Assembly: GCA_023411115.1 (NCBI GenBank)
Contig: JAEYPF010000007.1
Span: forward strand, 27,350-91,349
Length of the DNA stretch: 64,000 bases
Direction of reading: 5' to 3'
DNA from: Methanobacteriota archaeon
GTDB taxonomy: Archaea > Methanobacteriota > Methanobacteria > Methanobacteriales > Methanobacteriaceae
In this document: positions 53,571 through 62,728 of the stretch, in pieces
How positions within the stretch are numbered: the stretch's first letter is position 1
How the letters are laid out: every line of letters starts with the position of its first letter
The notes under the pieces: model-generated
Database searches by the model: none
What the model was told of the DNA's origin: nothing
What the model saw: the letters and a program-made list of their open reading frames with translations, nothing else
Made by a program: the position numbers and the translations under genes

Positions 53571-54428
53571 ATGATTATAGGTGGATCTGCTTCACAAAAA
53601 TTGGCTGCAAAGATTGCAAAAGAACTTGAATGTCCATTAATTCCAATAGAAACCAGAAGATTCCCAGATGGGGAACGATATATTCGTATAAAGGGGCAAC
53701 TAGATAAAGAAGTTATTGTTGTTCAATCAACGGGTTATCCGCAGGATGAAAATCTAATGGAGCTTTTTTTAATCCTTAAAAACTTACGGAGTATGGGCAT
53801 CGAAAAAATAAGAGTTATAATCCCCTATTTTGGATATGGAAGACAAGAAAGGCGTTTCAAAAGTGGTGAAGCAGTTTCAGCCGTCATAATTGCAGATCTA
53901 CTCGAAGCTGCAGGTGCTGATGAAATATTCTGTATAAATCTACATGAAGAGAACATAACTGAATTTTTCAAGATTCCTGTACACAATTTATCTGCAATGA
54001 GGCCTATTGCAAACCATATTAAAGAAACTTTAAATAATCCAGTAATAGTTGCTCCAGACAAAGGCGCTCTTGGATTTGCAAAGGAAATTGCTGAGATTCT
54101 GGGCTGTGAATATGATTACCTCGAAAAAACAAGGTTATCTCCCGAAGTTGTGGAAACAAAACCAAAAAACATGGATGTTAAAGGAAAGGAAGCTGTCATA
54201 ATTGATGATATCATAAGTACCGGCGGTACAATAGTAAATGCTGCAAAGATTTTAAAAGAACTTGGAGCAATAAAAGTAGTCGTATCCTGTGTTCACCCAG
54301 TACTTGTTGAAGATGCACTGCTTAAAATATTTGCAGCTGATGTTGATGATGTAATCGCCACTGATACCCTGCGCTCGGATGTAAGTGTGATTTCTGTAGC
54401 CAGGCTTGTTGCTGATGCACTCAAATAA
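53571..54428 (+). CDS. prs: Ribose-phosphate pyrophosphokinase
   Basis: Makes PRPP from ribose-5-phosphate and ATP for nucleotide and histidine synthesis (it feeds hisA's pathway). Seen: RRFPDGERYIRI, the ATP-binding PYFGYGRQERRFKSGEAVSA, and the PRPP loop VIIDDIISTGGTIVNAAK. At 285 residues it is the short archaeal form. I chose ATG 53571: GGTGA lies 5 nt upstream. The GTG at 53562 overlaps that site. Confidence 0.95.
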   Translation: MIIGGSASQKLAAKIAKELECPLIPIETRRFPDGERYIRIKGQLDKEVIVVQSTGYPQDENLMELFLILKNLRSMGIEKIRVIIPYFGYGRQERRFKSGEAVSAVIIADLLEAAGADEIFCINLHEENITEFFKIPVHNLSAMRPIANHIKETLNNPVIVAPDKGALGFAKEIAEILGCEYDYLEKTRLSPEVVETKPKNMDVKGKEAVIIDDIISTGGTIVNAAKILKELGAIKVVVSCVHPVLVEDALLKIFAADVDDVIATDTLRSDVSVISVARLVADALK

Positions 54429-54470
54429 CATAAAATAAATTTTACTTTGTAAAAATAAAGGTATATGATC

Positions 54471-54488
54471 GCTGTTTAATTAAACAGC
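54471..54488. terminator. Palindromic terminator between convergent genes
   Basis: GCTGTTT-AATT-AAACAGC, a perfect palindrome 43 nt after the prs stop and 8 nt before the end of the convergent gene. It can work in both directions. Confidence 0.65.
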
Positions 54489-54495
54489 ATAGCTA

Positions 54496-55308
54496 TTATT
54501 TTCCAGATTTACACATAATTTTCTCTGATTCTGGATTTTTTAAGTCTTTAGAATTGATAGTTTTATTTTCCAGAGAATCGAGTATGTACCGCGGCTTATT
54601 TCCATATTTTTCAATACAGAACTTGATTTTTTCATCATCGATATCATTAAAATGATTCTTCACTATTTTTAGTGTATCTTCTTGCGAATAAGATATTTCA
54701 ACAACTTCAAAAAAGATCTTCAAAACTGCAGAAATTAGTTTAGAAAAAATACTAAAATCCGTGATTAGATCATATTTATATCCTTTTATTTCAACAGTCC
54801 AAGTGGTATGTACAACTAAATTTATTTGATTTAGGTTAAGCTTATTTATCAAGTATTCAAATAACACGATAAAATAAAATGGAATTGATTTTAAACCTTT
54901 ATTTTTAATCCATTCCCCAAGTCCAACCTTTTTTTCATTTAAAGATTCTGAATCAAGTATTTTATCTGCAATTAATATGACGTCGTGCTTTGAAAATTCC
55001 TTAAATATTCCTTGTTTTGTTTTAACATGTAAATCTCTCTTTATTCCGTATATAAGTTCTTTAAAAACCCCTATTGAGTTCTTTTTGGTGTTATCTAAAA
55101 GTAAAATTGGCTCATAATAATTTAAATCAAGCTTTTTTAATGCATTATAAATATTGGATGATTTACCTGTTCCTGGAGAGCCAGTAACCAGAATAATCCT
55201 TCCCCTACTGTATTTTAAATTTTTTAATTTTAAACATAGCTCTAAAAATGAATCAGTAATTACAAAATCATTATTATCCCTTGAAGAAATTACTTTATGA
55301 TTTTCCAT
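54496..55308 (-). CDS. P-loop ATPase, uncharacterised
   Basis: A 270-residue protein with Walker A VTGSPGTGKSSNIYNAL (about 40-56) and a hydrophobic strand HDVILIADKIL that could be Walker B (Asp in IADK). Further on, NLVVHTTWTVEI may be a sensor strand, and the C-terminal helices include KYGNKPRYILDSLENK, like AAA-family lid domains. It may be a small AAA/STAND-type or KaiC-like ATPase, but I do not recognise the family. Low-complexity, AT-rich codon use. It stands alone. Confidence 0.65.
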   Translation of the reverse strand: MENHKVISSRDNNDFVITDSFLELCLKLKNLKYSRGRIILVTGSPGTGKSSNIYNALKKLDLNYYEPILLLDNTKKNSIGVFKELIYGIKRDLHVKTKQGIFKEFSKHDVILIADKILDSESLNEKKVGLGEWIKNKGLKSIPFYFIVLFEYLINKLNLNQINLVVHTTWTVEIKGYKYDLITDFSIFSKLISAVLKIFFEVVEISYSQEDTLKIVKNHFNDIDDEKIKFCIEKYGNKPRYILDSLENKTINSKDLKNPESEKIMCKSGK

Positions 55309-55521
55309 GGTTATACTATTGACTTATTTGTTAATATCACTTTGTAGTTTAAAAAATATGAATATAATATTATCCGTTGGTATGTATTAAAAGGACAACT
55401 AACCATTTTTCAGGCTTTAATTTAATTAACACGATAGTTTTACAGATACTACTTCAAACCATAATAATAATAAAAATAAATTATATAGTATTAACAATTA
55501 CATGGAATGGAGTGATATTAT

Positions 55522-56235
55522 ATGATTAATTGGAAAGCTGTAATTATTGGATTCATTCTTGCAATAGTATTAGGCATATTATTCTTAGTAATAGGTGGGG
55601 CCTTTGGTTCATTCATTGGTCTAATTATAGCAGGTGCAATAGTTGGCTATATGGTTAACGTGGACATGAAAAATGGTTTAATTCATGGAGCACTTATTGG
55701 AGTAGTTGGGGGAATAATATCAGCAATAGTGCTAACAATAATATTTTTAGCCTTAGGATCGCTGGGATTATTAATTGCAATGGGTGGATTTCTTGAACTT
55801 ATATTATTAATTATCTTCTGGGCAGTATTTGGAGCAATTGGTGGAGCTATAGGTTCTTTCATAAGAATTCGGCAGATGGAGTCCATTACCGGCGGTACAA
55901 TGGGAGCAGGGATAGCACAACCTTCAGAAGAAACAAAACCAAAAATTGAATTTACAAGGGAAAACATTTCAAAATGTGTATGTCCACAATGCCCTGTTCA
56001 GGCTGAGAGCGAATGTGCGCAAACGAAAATGAAACTGCTGCAAGAATCAATGCGGGGCATGAGCCCAGAACCTTCAGATGTTCCAGGAGTCTACTGTGCA
56101 ACAGGAATAGCGACATGCGGTGATCTTGATCCTGACAAGCCGTGTAACTGCCCTAATTGTGATGTATTTAAAGAGAACAATTTAGCACAGGGAGAACCTG
56201 GAGGATACTTCTGTAAAAATGGAATGGCAAAATAA
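55522..56235 (+). CDS. DUF5518 membrane domain fused to Cys-rich DUF2769-like domain
   Basis: A 237-residue protein in two parts. Residues 1 to about 118 are four membrane segments like the DUF5518 protein at 34583 (same WKXVIIG start). Residues about 148-237 are cytosolic or external and Cys-rich, with CVCPQCPVQAESEC, YCATGIATCG, and CNCPNCDVFKENN followed by a last YFCKNG, the pattern of DUF2769. These cysteines could bind zinc or an iron-sulfur cluster. Function unknown. A GGAG site lies upstream of the ATG. Confidence 0.75.
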   Translation: MINWKAVIIGFILAIVLGILFLVIGGAFGSFIGLIIAGAIVGYMVNVDMKNGLIHGALIGVVGGIISAIVLTIIFLALGSLGLLIAMGGFLELILLIIFWAVFGAIGGAIGSFIRIRQMESITGGTMGAGIAQPSEETKPKIEFTRENISKCVCPQCPVQAESECAQTKMKLLQESMRGMSPEPSDVPGVYCATGIATCGDLDPDKPCNCPNCDVFKENNLAQGEPGGYFCKNGMAK

Positions 56236-56265
56236 AAATTAGTTTTTAAATAAAAATTAAAGGAA

Positions 56266-57852
56266 TTAACTTCCTTTCTTATTTGCAGGCTCTATATTTA
56301 CAGATTTACCTTTAATTCTTTTTTTATTCATTAAAGATAAAAATTCCCTTCCACTTTCTTCTGGAATTTCAACAAAGGAAAACTTGTCAAAAACATCTAT
56401 TCTACCAATTACCTGACTTGAAAGCCCTGTTTCTTCAGCAATAGCCTTAACTATATCCTTTGCCTTTATTCTCTGTTTGCGCCCGACGTTCATGAAGAAC
56501 CTTACCATGCCATGGTTTGCACCGGTATCTCCAAAGTCTTCTTCTGGAGACTCTTTTTGTTCTCCTTTTGTCATAAACATCTTTAAAAGAGCTGCAGCTA
56601 TTTCAACAGAAGTATAATCTTCTTCAACTAATCTTTCTACCCTATTAATGTATTTCTCAAGGTCTTCAGTGTTGATAACATGTTTTATATCATCCAAAAA
56701 CATGTTGGTCTTGATTTTTTGAACGTCGCTAACTGATGGAATTCTGTGCTGTTCAATCTTTGTTTTGGTAAATTTTTGTATATCTCTTAGTTGGTAAATT
56801 TCCCTGCCTGAAACAAATGTAAATGCACGGCCTGATTTACCAGCACGACCTGTTCTACCAATCCTATGCACATAATATTCATCATCATTAGGCACATCGT
56901 AATTGAATACTGCCTCAACATCCCCTACATCAATTCCACGTGCTGCGACATCAGTTGCAACTAAAATCTCTATCTGACCAGACCTGAATTTAGACATGAC
57001 TCTATCTCTCTGTCCCTGAGTCATATCCCCATGAAGCCCATCAGCAAGATATCCCCTAACCTGGAGATGAGTTACTAGTGTGTCTACCCTTCTTTTTGTG
57101 TTACAAAATACCAGAGATAACTGAGGGTTGTATATGTCTATTAAACGTGACAGAAGTTCTAATTTCATTTTTTCTTTAACTTCAAAGTATATCTGCTGAA
57201 TTTCAGGAACTGTCATCTGCTGGTGAATTACCTTTAAAAACTCAGGGTTATTTTGATATCTTTTAGTTAAATTCAAAATATCCTTGGACATGGTCGCAGA
57301 AAATAGTAGAGTCTGTCTTTCTTCAGGCATATCCTGTAAAACAGTTTCTATATCTTCCCTAAATCCCATATCAAGCATTTCATCGGCTTCGTCAAGAATC
57401 ATGATTTTTACATTGTTCATTTTTAAAGTTCCACGCCTCATATGATCCATTACACGTCCAGGAGTACCAATGATAATTTGTACACCCTTCTTAAGAGATT
57501 TAATTTGCCTTTCAATTGGTTGACCACCATAAATTGGCAAAACATTAATCTTTTTCATATATTTTGAAAGTTTTCTGAGCTCTTCTGCTACCTGAATAGC
57601 AAGTTCTCTTGTAGGGCATAAAATTACAGCCTGTAATTTCTTATCATCTGGATCTACCATTTCTAAAGTTGGAATCCCGAATGCTGCTGTTTTTCCTGTT
57701 CCTGTTTGAGCCTGTCCTATAACATCTTTTCCATCAAGAATATGTGGAATCGCAAGCGACTGGATTGGAGTTGCTTCTTCAAATCCCATATCTGTAATGG
57801 CTTTTTTAATCTCTTCTGAGAGATCTAAATCAAAAAATCTTAATTTTTCCAT
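56266..57852 (-). CDS. DEAD-box RNA helicase with DbpA-like RNA-binding end
   Basis: An ATP-dependent RNA helicase of 528 residues. The motifs run in order: Q motif GFEEATPIQ, I AQTGTGKTAAFG, Ia PTRELAIQ, II DEADEMLDMG, III SATM, IV LVFCNTK, V ATDVAARGIDV, VI HRIGRTGRAGKSG. The C-terminal 75 residues resemble the DbpA-type RNA recognition fold (MVRFFMNVGRKQRIKAKDIV, IGRIDVFDKFSFVEIPE). This bacterial-looking CshA/DeaD architecture is common in methanogens and may serve in cold adaptation or ribosome assembly. Confidence 0.95.
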   Translation of the reverse strand: MEKLRFFDLDLSEEIKKAITDMGFEEATPIQSLAIPHILDGKDVIGQAQTGTGKTAAFGIPTLEMVDPDDKKLQAVILCPTRELAIQVAEELRKLSKYMKKINVLPIYGGQPIERQIKSLKKGVQIIIGTPGRVMDHMRRGTLKMNNVKIMILDEADEMLDMGFREDIETVLQDMPEERQTLLFSATMSKDILNLTKRYQNNPEFLKVIHQQMTVPEIQQIYFEVKEKMKLELLSRLIDIYNPQLSLVFCNTKRRVDTLVTHLQVRGYLADGLHGDMTQGQRDRVMSKFRSGQIEILVATDVAARGIDVGDVEAVFNYDVPNDDEYYVHRIGRTGRAGKSGRAFTFVSGREIYQLRDIQKFTKTKIEQHRIPSVSDVQKIKTNMFLDDIKHVINTEDLEKYINRVERLVEEDYTSVEIAAALLKMFMTKGEQKESPEEDFGDTGANHGMVRFFMNVGRKQRIKAKDIVKAIAEETGLSSQVIGRIDVFDKFSFVEIPEESGREFLSLMNKKRIKGKSVNIEPANKKGS

Positions 57853-58115
57853 CTTATCTTCCTTATCTTTTGTTAGCTATTATATGATAAATGTATGATA
57901 ATTAACTGTGCAATGCTAAATGATTTATAATTTAAAAATTAGCGAATAATCAATAGATACCAAATTCCATAAGCTATGTTCTTATATTTGTAATCAATGT
58001 ATTTATATGTATAATATATTTAAAAAATTTAATCTATCAAATCAAATTATAAAATCCATTTTAAAATAAAATTATTTCAAAACAAAATTAATGAAAGGAA
58101 ATTTCCTTTCAAGAT

Positions 58116-60008
58116 TTAATGAGTTGTTGGTTTTTGTAAACCTATATTAGGTACCATATCAGTGATCTTTTGCATTCTGTCAAGAAGACCTTTTTTATCC
58201 TTTCCAAGTAATGCATGTTCCAATACATCGCTCATGTTTTCAACAGGAATTATTTCAATTTTATCTTTGTATCTATCCTCAATCAAAACATCGCTCATAT
58301 TTGATTTAGGTATTAAAACCTTTTTAATTCCTGATTCTGCTGCAGCTTCAATTTTACCAGTTACTCCACCTACAGGGAGAACATCTCCCCTAACACTTAA
58401 TGAACCAGTGAGTGCAACTGACTGGTCTACTGGAATATTTTCAAGTGAGGAAATTACTGCTGTAGCTACTGAAACACTTGCACTGTCCCCTTCAACACCT
58501 TCATGGGCCTGCAGGAACTGTATGTGTATATCGAAGCTTGATATATCTGTTCCAGTATGCTTCTTAATTAAAGCGCTGACGTTTTGAACAGCTTCTTTGG
58601 CAATTTCACCAAGTTTACCTGTGGCAATGATCTTACCTTCCGATTTACTTTGGGCAGGAGCAGCTTCAGCAACTATTGGGAGAATTATACCGCTTCTGTC
58701 TCCAATTATTGCAAGACCATTTACAGTACCTATTTTTCCACCTTCAGATGCAAACATTTCGTATTGTTTTTTCTGGCCAATATAACGATCTGCAATTTGC
58801 TGTTCAAGTGTCCTTGCAAGTTTTTTAGCAGCCAATACATGATCTACAGTGACATGCTCTGCACTTTCTCCTTTTGCAATATCACCTGCAGCCCTTACAA
58901 GACCGCCTAAATCTCTTAATCTTAACGTAAGTGTGCCTTTTTTACCGGCCCTTCTTCGAGCTTCCCTTATGATTTCTGCAACTGCTTCTATACTGAAGTG
59001 AGGTATCCTACCATCTTTTTCAACTTCTTGAGCTACAAACTGAACAAGTTTATCTCTATTTTCTGGTGTGTCAGGCATTGAATCTTTCATAAAGACTTCA
59101 TAACCATATCCACGTATCCTTGATCTAAGTGCAATGTGCATTCCTTCAAGTACCTTGAGGTTCCCAGATGCTACAAGTACGAAATCGCATGGAACTGCCT
59201 GGGATCTAACCATTGCCCCACTGCTTGTTTCACTTTGACCAGTTATTGAATACTTCTTCTCTTGCATTGCAGTCAGTAACTCTTGTTGAGTTTTCATATT
59301 CATGGTTCCAATTTCATCAACGTAAAGGACACCTTTGCTGGCTTTGTGAATCATTCCAGCTTCAACACGTTCGTGTGCAGGAGTTCCTAATCCCCCTGAC
59401 TGATATGGATCGTGCCTTACATCACCTAAAAGAGCCCCTGCATGTGCACCGGTTGCATCAATGAAAGGAGCCACGATGTTATTTTCATTGCTCACCAGGA
59501 GCTTAGGAATCATAATTGAAGTTCTTGGTTTTATTTGTAGAAGTGCTACAAAAACAACTGCTGCTGCTATTAAAGCCAGGAAAAACTGGTTAACAACGAA
59601 TCCGATGATCAGTATAAATGATATTATGATCATTGTAAACATGTTCTTTCTTTCTTCCTGGGATTTTGACTTTGCTTTATAATTTGCAACGATTTTTTTA
59701 CCTTCACCAGCAGGCATTGTTCCAATTAATGGGTTATGATTATCTTCAATATTTGGATAAACCAGAATATCCTGGAGCTCTTCTGGAGGGAGTAGTTCTG
59801 CCATTCCCTTTGCAAGCATGGATTTACCAATTCCTGGCTCCCCAATTAAAAGAACATTTCTTCTCTGTTTAGCAGCTTTTTTAATGGTTTCAACTGCTTC
59901 TTCTTGGCCGATAATCTGATCTATAATTTTATCAGGGACTTTGATTTCCTCTGAAGTTTTATAAGTTCTTAGATTAAATGAATTTGAGCTTGAATTTAGA
60001 TTTGCCAT
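58116..60008 (-). CDS. lonB: Membrane-anchored archaeal Lon protease (LonB)
   Basis: An ATP-dependent protease anchored on the inner face of the membrane. Order: AAA+ part 1 with Walker A LLIGEPGIGKSMLAKG, a two-segment membrane insertion (TMIIISFILIIGFVVNQFFLALIAAAVVFVALL, described here as two hydrophobic stretches), Walker B GVLYVDEIGTMN, and a C-terminal protease domain with catalytic Ser509 (EGDSASV) and Lys552 (GGVTGKI). 630 residues is the usual LonB length. GGAGG (60025-60021) is 12 nt from this ATG but only 5 nt from an out-of-frame ATG at 60015, so a short leader ORF may affect translation. Confidence 0.95.
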   Translation of the reverse strand: MANLNSSSNSFNLRTYKTSEEIKVPDKIIDQIIGQEEAVETIKKAAKQRRNVLLIGEPGIGKSMLAKGMAELLPPEELQDILVYPNIEDNHNPLIGTMPAGEGKKIVANYKAKSKSQEERKNMFTMIIISFILIIGFVVNQFFLALIAAAVVFVALLQIKPRTSIMIPKLLVSNENNIVAPFIDATGAHAGALLGDVRHDPYQSGGLGTPAHERVEAGMIHKASKGVLYVDEIGTMNMKTQQELLTAMQEKKYSITGQSETSSGAMVRSQAVPCDFVLVASGNLKVLEGMHIALRSRIRGYGYEVFMKDSMPDTPENRDKLVQFVAQEVEKDGRIPHFSIEAVAEIIREARRRAGKKGTLTLRLRDLGGLVRAAGDIAKGESAEHVTVDHVLAAKKLARTLEQQIADRYIGQKKQYEMFASEGGKIGTVNGLAIIGDRSGIILPIVAEAAPAQSKSEGKIIATGKLGEIAKEAVQNVSALIKKHTGTDISSFDIHIQFLQAHEGVEGDSASVSVATAVISSLENIPVDQSVALTGSLSVRGDVLPVGGVTGKIEAAAESGIKKVLIPKSNMSDVLIEDRYKDKIEIIPVENMSDVLEHALLGKDKKGLLDRMQKITDMVPNIGLQKPTTH

Positions 60009-60015
60009 GATTCAT
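59974..60015 (-). CDS. Possible 13-codon leader ORF overlapping lonB
   Basis: ATG at 60015 with GGAGG 5 nt upstream opens a 13-codon frame (MNHGKSKFKLKFI) that ends at a TAA at 59976-59974, inside lonB in a different frame. The lonB ATG lies 4 nt downstream of this ATG, 12 nt from the same GGAGG. It may be an accident of the leader or a translational control device. Confidence 0.3.
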   Translation of the reverse strand: MNHGKSKFKLKFI

Positions 60016-60078
60016 GACAACCTCCTATTTTCATTTTTATTTAAAAAATCAACATTTTTTATCATAACATGTTGTCGA

Positions 60079-60119
60079 ATATCAACTTTATTGATATATA
60101 CTATTGTTATATATAAATA
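60079..60119 (-). promoter_or_regulatory. lonB TATA box with inverted repeat at the start site
   Basis: A TATA box (ATTTATATATA on the minus strand, 60109-60119) is followed about 12 nt on by ATATCAA (60079-60085) and TTGATAT (60091-60097), a 7-bp inverted repeat with a 5-nt spacer. That position covers the expected transcription start, so it is a candidate operator. Confidence 0.5.
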
Positions 60120-60120
60120 T

Positions 60121-60500
60121 CTACTTTTCGTTTTAAGAATTTAAAAAAATTTTACTTTAAATTTAACCAATCCACTATTTAAAATTCTTTCATAAATAAT
60201 TTAATGGTTAATTTACTATTTATAATTGTTGAAATCAATTTCTACAGATTCAAGTGTATCTTTGAAATAGATTCTGGCATTAATTAAAATAAAAAGTATG
60301 ATTCAAAAATTTAACCAAAATTTAACTATCTAAACTCTAAAAAATAAAAAATAAATTTATTTAATACATTATTTATCAAATTAGGGGACTAATATCAATT
60401 AATATCAATATCTAATTAATTTTCATCTTTATATCTTTTCAACTGGTCATTATACTAAAAAATATTATTATGTTTACATTACTGAATTCAACTTACAATA
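60121..60500. other. AT-rich gap upstream of lonB
   Basis: About 380 bases between the lonB promoter and the end of the Sm-like gene. I see no ORF, repeat or RNA gene. Confidence 0.4.
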
Positions 60501-60752
60501 TTATTCCTTTTCTATTTTAGTTCCTAATCTTACGCTTTGAATGGCCTGGCCACTGATCATTTCCTTAACGCCGTCAGCGTATTCTACAATGAAACTTAAA
60601 TTGTTAAACTCAATAGCGAGTACTTTAGCGCGTATTGAACTACCATTTAAAAGATGTATTGTTACCATTTCCCCCTTAAAATCTCTCAATTCATTGAAAA
60701 ATACACTTTCAGTCTTAGATACAGCTTTAGGTACCTCAATCTTTTTACTCAT
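60501..60752 (-). CDS. Small Sm/Lsm-like protein
   Basis: About 83 residues. After a charged N-terminus, the segment FFNELRDFKGEMVTIHLLNGSSIRAKVLAIEFNNLSFIVEY and the end MISGQAIQSVRL have the strand pattern of an Sm-like fold (five short strands with a Gly turn after LLNG). It is not one of the canonical archaeal SmAP proteins, so RNA binding is only a possibility. I chose ATG 60752 (MSKKIEV); ATGs at 60755 and 60764 are also possible. Confidence 0.5.
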   Translation of the reverse strand: MSKKIEVPKAVSKTESVFFNELRDFKGEMVTIHLLNGSSIRAKVLAIEFNNLSFIVEYADGVKEMISGQAIQSVRLGTKIEKE

Positions 60753-60929
60753 CATAATTATCATCTCAAACCAATTTTTTTAAACTGTTAGGTATTTAAT
60801 TTTTAGAAACTTCAAAGCATCTATCTACCCTTTTTATTATATTTTTGAAAATTATACATAATAAAATTAATTTCAAAATCTTTACATTTGAAGTAGATTT
60901 TGATCTCGAAACACCACTTTGATAGTCTA

Positions 60930-61084
60930 CAAAATTGAAAATTTTGTGATTCCAAATCGAAGCAATCAAAAACGTAGTTTTTGATGCGTCAAAATTCATA
61001 GAAATTTCAAGGGCTTTTGAAATTTTTTACATTTGAAGTAAAAAATTTCGAAGCTCGAAAAATCTTTAATTTTTCGATGGCTTC
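60930..61084. repeat. Array of five palindromes in a divergent gap
   Basis: Stems in order: CAAAATT/AATTTTG (60930-60946), ATCAAAAAC/GTTTTTGAT (60965-60985), AAATTTCAA/TTGAAATTT (61002-61025), ATTTTTTAC/GTAAAAAAT (61022-61046), and GAAGC+TCGAAAAAT/ATTTTTCGA+GCTTC (61050-61084, 14 pairs with a 2-nt bulge). The boxes GCGTCAAAATT (60986-60996) and AATTTTTTAC (61021-61030) repeat those at 50019-50042. Confidence 0.75.
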
Positions 61085-61189
61085 AATTATTATAATATGA
61101 AAACAATATTGAAAATAGTTTGAAAAAATTTAAAATGTATAATTTATATTGATATTATAAAGTATTTCACATGCGTGGAGGCGGGATTT

Positions 61190-62728
61190 TTGAATTCTAA
61201 AGACAAAACCAAATGCATAATGGTACAGGGAACTTCATCAAACGCTGGTAAAAGCGTGGTTGTTGCTGCACTTTGTAGAATATTTTCAAAAAGAGGATAC
61301 ACTGTTGCACCATTTAAATCTCAAAATATGTCACTCAACTCTTACACAACACATGAAAATGCAGAAATAGCGATTGCACAGGTTTTACAGGCTGAAGCTG
61401 CTGGAGTTGAGCCTTCATACCATATGAATCCAATTCTTCTTAAACCAAAGGAAGATTTCATATCCCAAGTAATAGTGCATGGAAAGCCTGTAAATGACAT
61501 GAATTTCTATGATTATCAGAACTCTTTCAGAGAAAAAGCCTTAGAGGCCATAAGATCATCTTTAGAAGCCTTAAAAAAGCAATACGAAATAATAGTAATA
61601 GAAGGAGCAGGATCCCCTGCAGAAATAAATATGCAGGACAGAGACCTTGCAAACATGAAGATAGCCGAAATGGCTGATGCTGATGTGATACTGGTTGCAG
61701 ATATTGATAGAGGAGGAGTTTTTGCATCAATTGCCGGAACTTTTGCACTCCTTGATGAAAAAGACAGAAAAAGAATAAAAGGAATAATAATCAACAAATT
61801 CAGAGGCAATCTTGACATATTAATTCCCGGAATCCGCCAGATTGAAGAAATTGTTGGTGCACCCGTTCTCGGTGTTATGCCCTATGACGAAAGCTTAAAA
61901 CTCCCTGAAGAAGATTCTGCCTCTCTTTCAGAGCGAAAATACAGCAAAAATGAGAAAATAACCATGGGAGTAATGCGTCTTCCAAGGATATCTAATTTTA
62001 CAGATATAGATCCCCTTGAATATGAACCCGACATTGGAATAAAATTAATCGAAATGGGGGATGAAATAGGAAATGTAGATGCTTTAATACTTCCTGGAAC
62101 AAGAAATACAATAAATGACATGTTAGCTTTAAACGATGCAGGTTTTACAGATGAAATTGCCAGTTTATCAAGAGAAATACCTGTTTTTGGAATTTGTGGG
62201 GGATATCAAATGCTTGGGAAAAAAATTATTGATGAAACTTTTAAAGAATCCCGGCATGGTAGTGTTGAAGGAATTGGTATTTTAGATATTAAAACCCGGT
62301 TTGACAGAATTGATAAAATTGTCACCCAAAGTAAAGCCAGTATACTTGGAAATGGAATCTTTAAAGGAATAAAAGGAAATTTCGTAAAAGGATATGAATT
62401 ACATGAAGGTCTCACTGTTCTTGGAGAATCTAAACCTCTTTTTAAGATGATCAAAGGATGTGGAAACCATCCTTCATCCCAATATGATGGAGCAGTTAGT
62501 GGTTATACCTCAGGTACTTATTTACATGGCATATTTCACAATTTTATCTTCAGAAGGTTCTTTACAGATTATTTAAGAACTCAAAATGGTCTTGACACAC
62601 TTGGTTTTAGTGAAGATAATTTCGAAACTTTAAAGAAGTTTTCAATTGACAGATTGGCAGAAATCGTTGAAAATAACGTGGATATGACCTTATTTGATGA
62701 ATTAATATTTAATGTGAGAACATGCTAA
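61190..62728 (+). CDS. cobQ: Cobyric acid synthase
   Basis: Amidates four carboxyl groups of adenosyl-cobyrinic acid diamide using glutamine and ATP, in cobamide synthesis. The N-terminal dethiobiotin-synthase-like domain has the P-loop VQGTSSNAGKSVV and FKSQNMSLNSY. The C-terminal class I amidotransferase has the nucleophile in FGICGGYQMLG and the histidine in YLHGIFHN. I chose TTG 61190: GGAGG (61177-61181) lies 8 nt upstream; the GTG at 61175 overlaps the binding site. Its stop overlaps the corA start by 7 nt. Confidence 0.95.
   Translation: MNSKDKTKCIMVQGTSSNAGKSVVVAALCRIFSKRGYTVAPFKSQNMSLNSYTTHENAEIAIAQVLQAEAAGVEPSYHMNPILLKPKEDFISQVIVHGKPVNDMNFYDYQNSFREKALEAIRSSLEALKKQYEIIVIEGAGSPAEINMQDRDLANMKIAEMADADVILVADIDRGGVFASIAGTFALLDEKDRKRIKGIIINKFRGNLDILIPGIRQIEEIVGAPVLGVMPYDESLKLPEEDSASLSERKYSKNEKITMGVMRLPRISNFTDIDPLEYEPDIGIKLIEMGDEIGNVDALILPGTRNTINDMLALNDAGFTDEIASLSREIPVFGICGGYQMLGKKIIDETFKESRHGSVEGIGILDIKTRFDRIDKIVTQSKASILGNGIFKGIKGNFVKGYELHEGLTVLGESKPLFKMIKGCGNHPSSQYDGAVSGYTSGTYLHGIFHNFIFRRFFTDYLRTQNGLDTLGFSEDNFETLKKFSIDRLAEIVENNVDMTLFDELIFNVRTC

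Noticed and set aside
60796..60999. 67-codon reading frame on the minus strand
   Set aside because: It runs through the palindrome array and has no start signal; likely chance.
60930..61084. Cobalamin riboswitch before cobQ
   Set aside because: The stems lie upstream of the likely TATA box and lack the B12-box sequence; they would not be in the mRNA.
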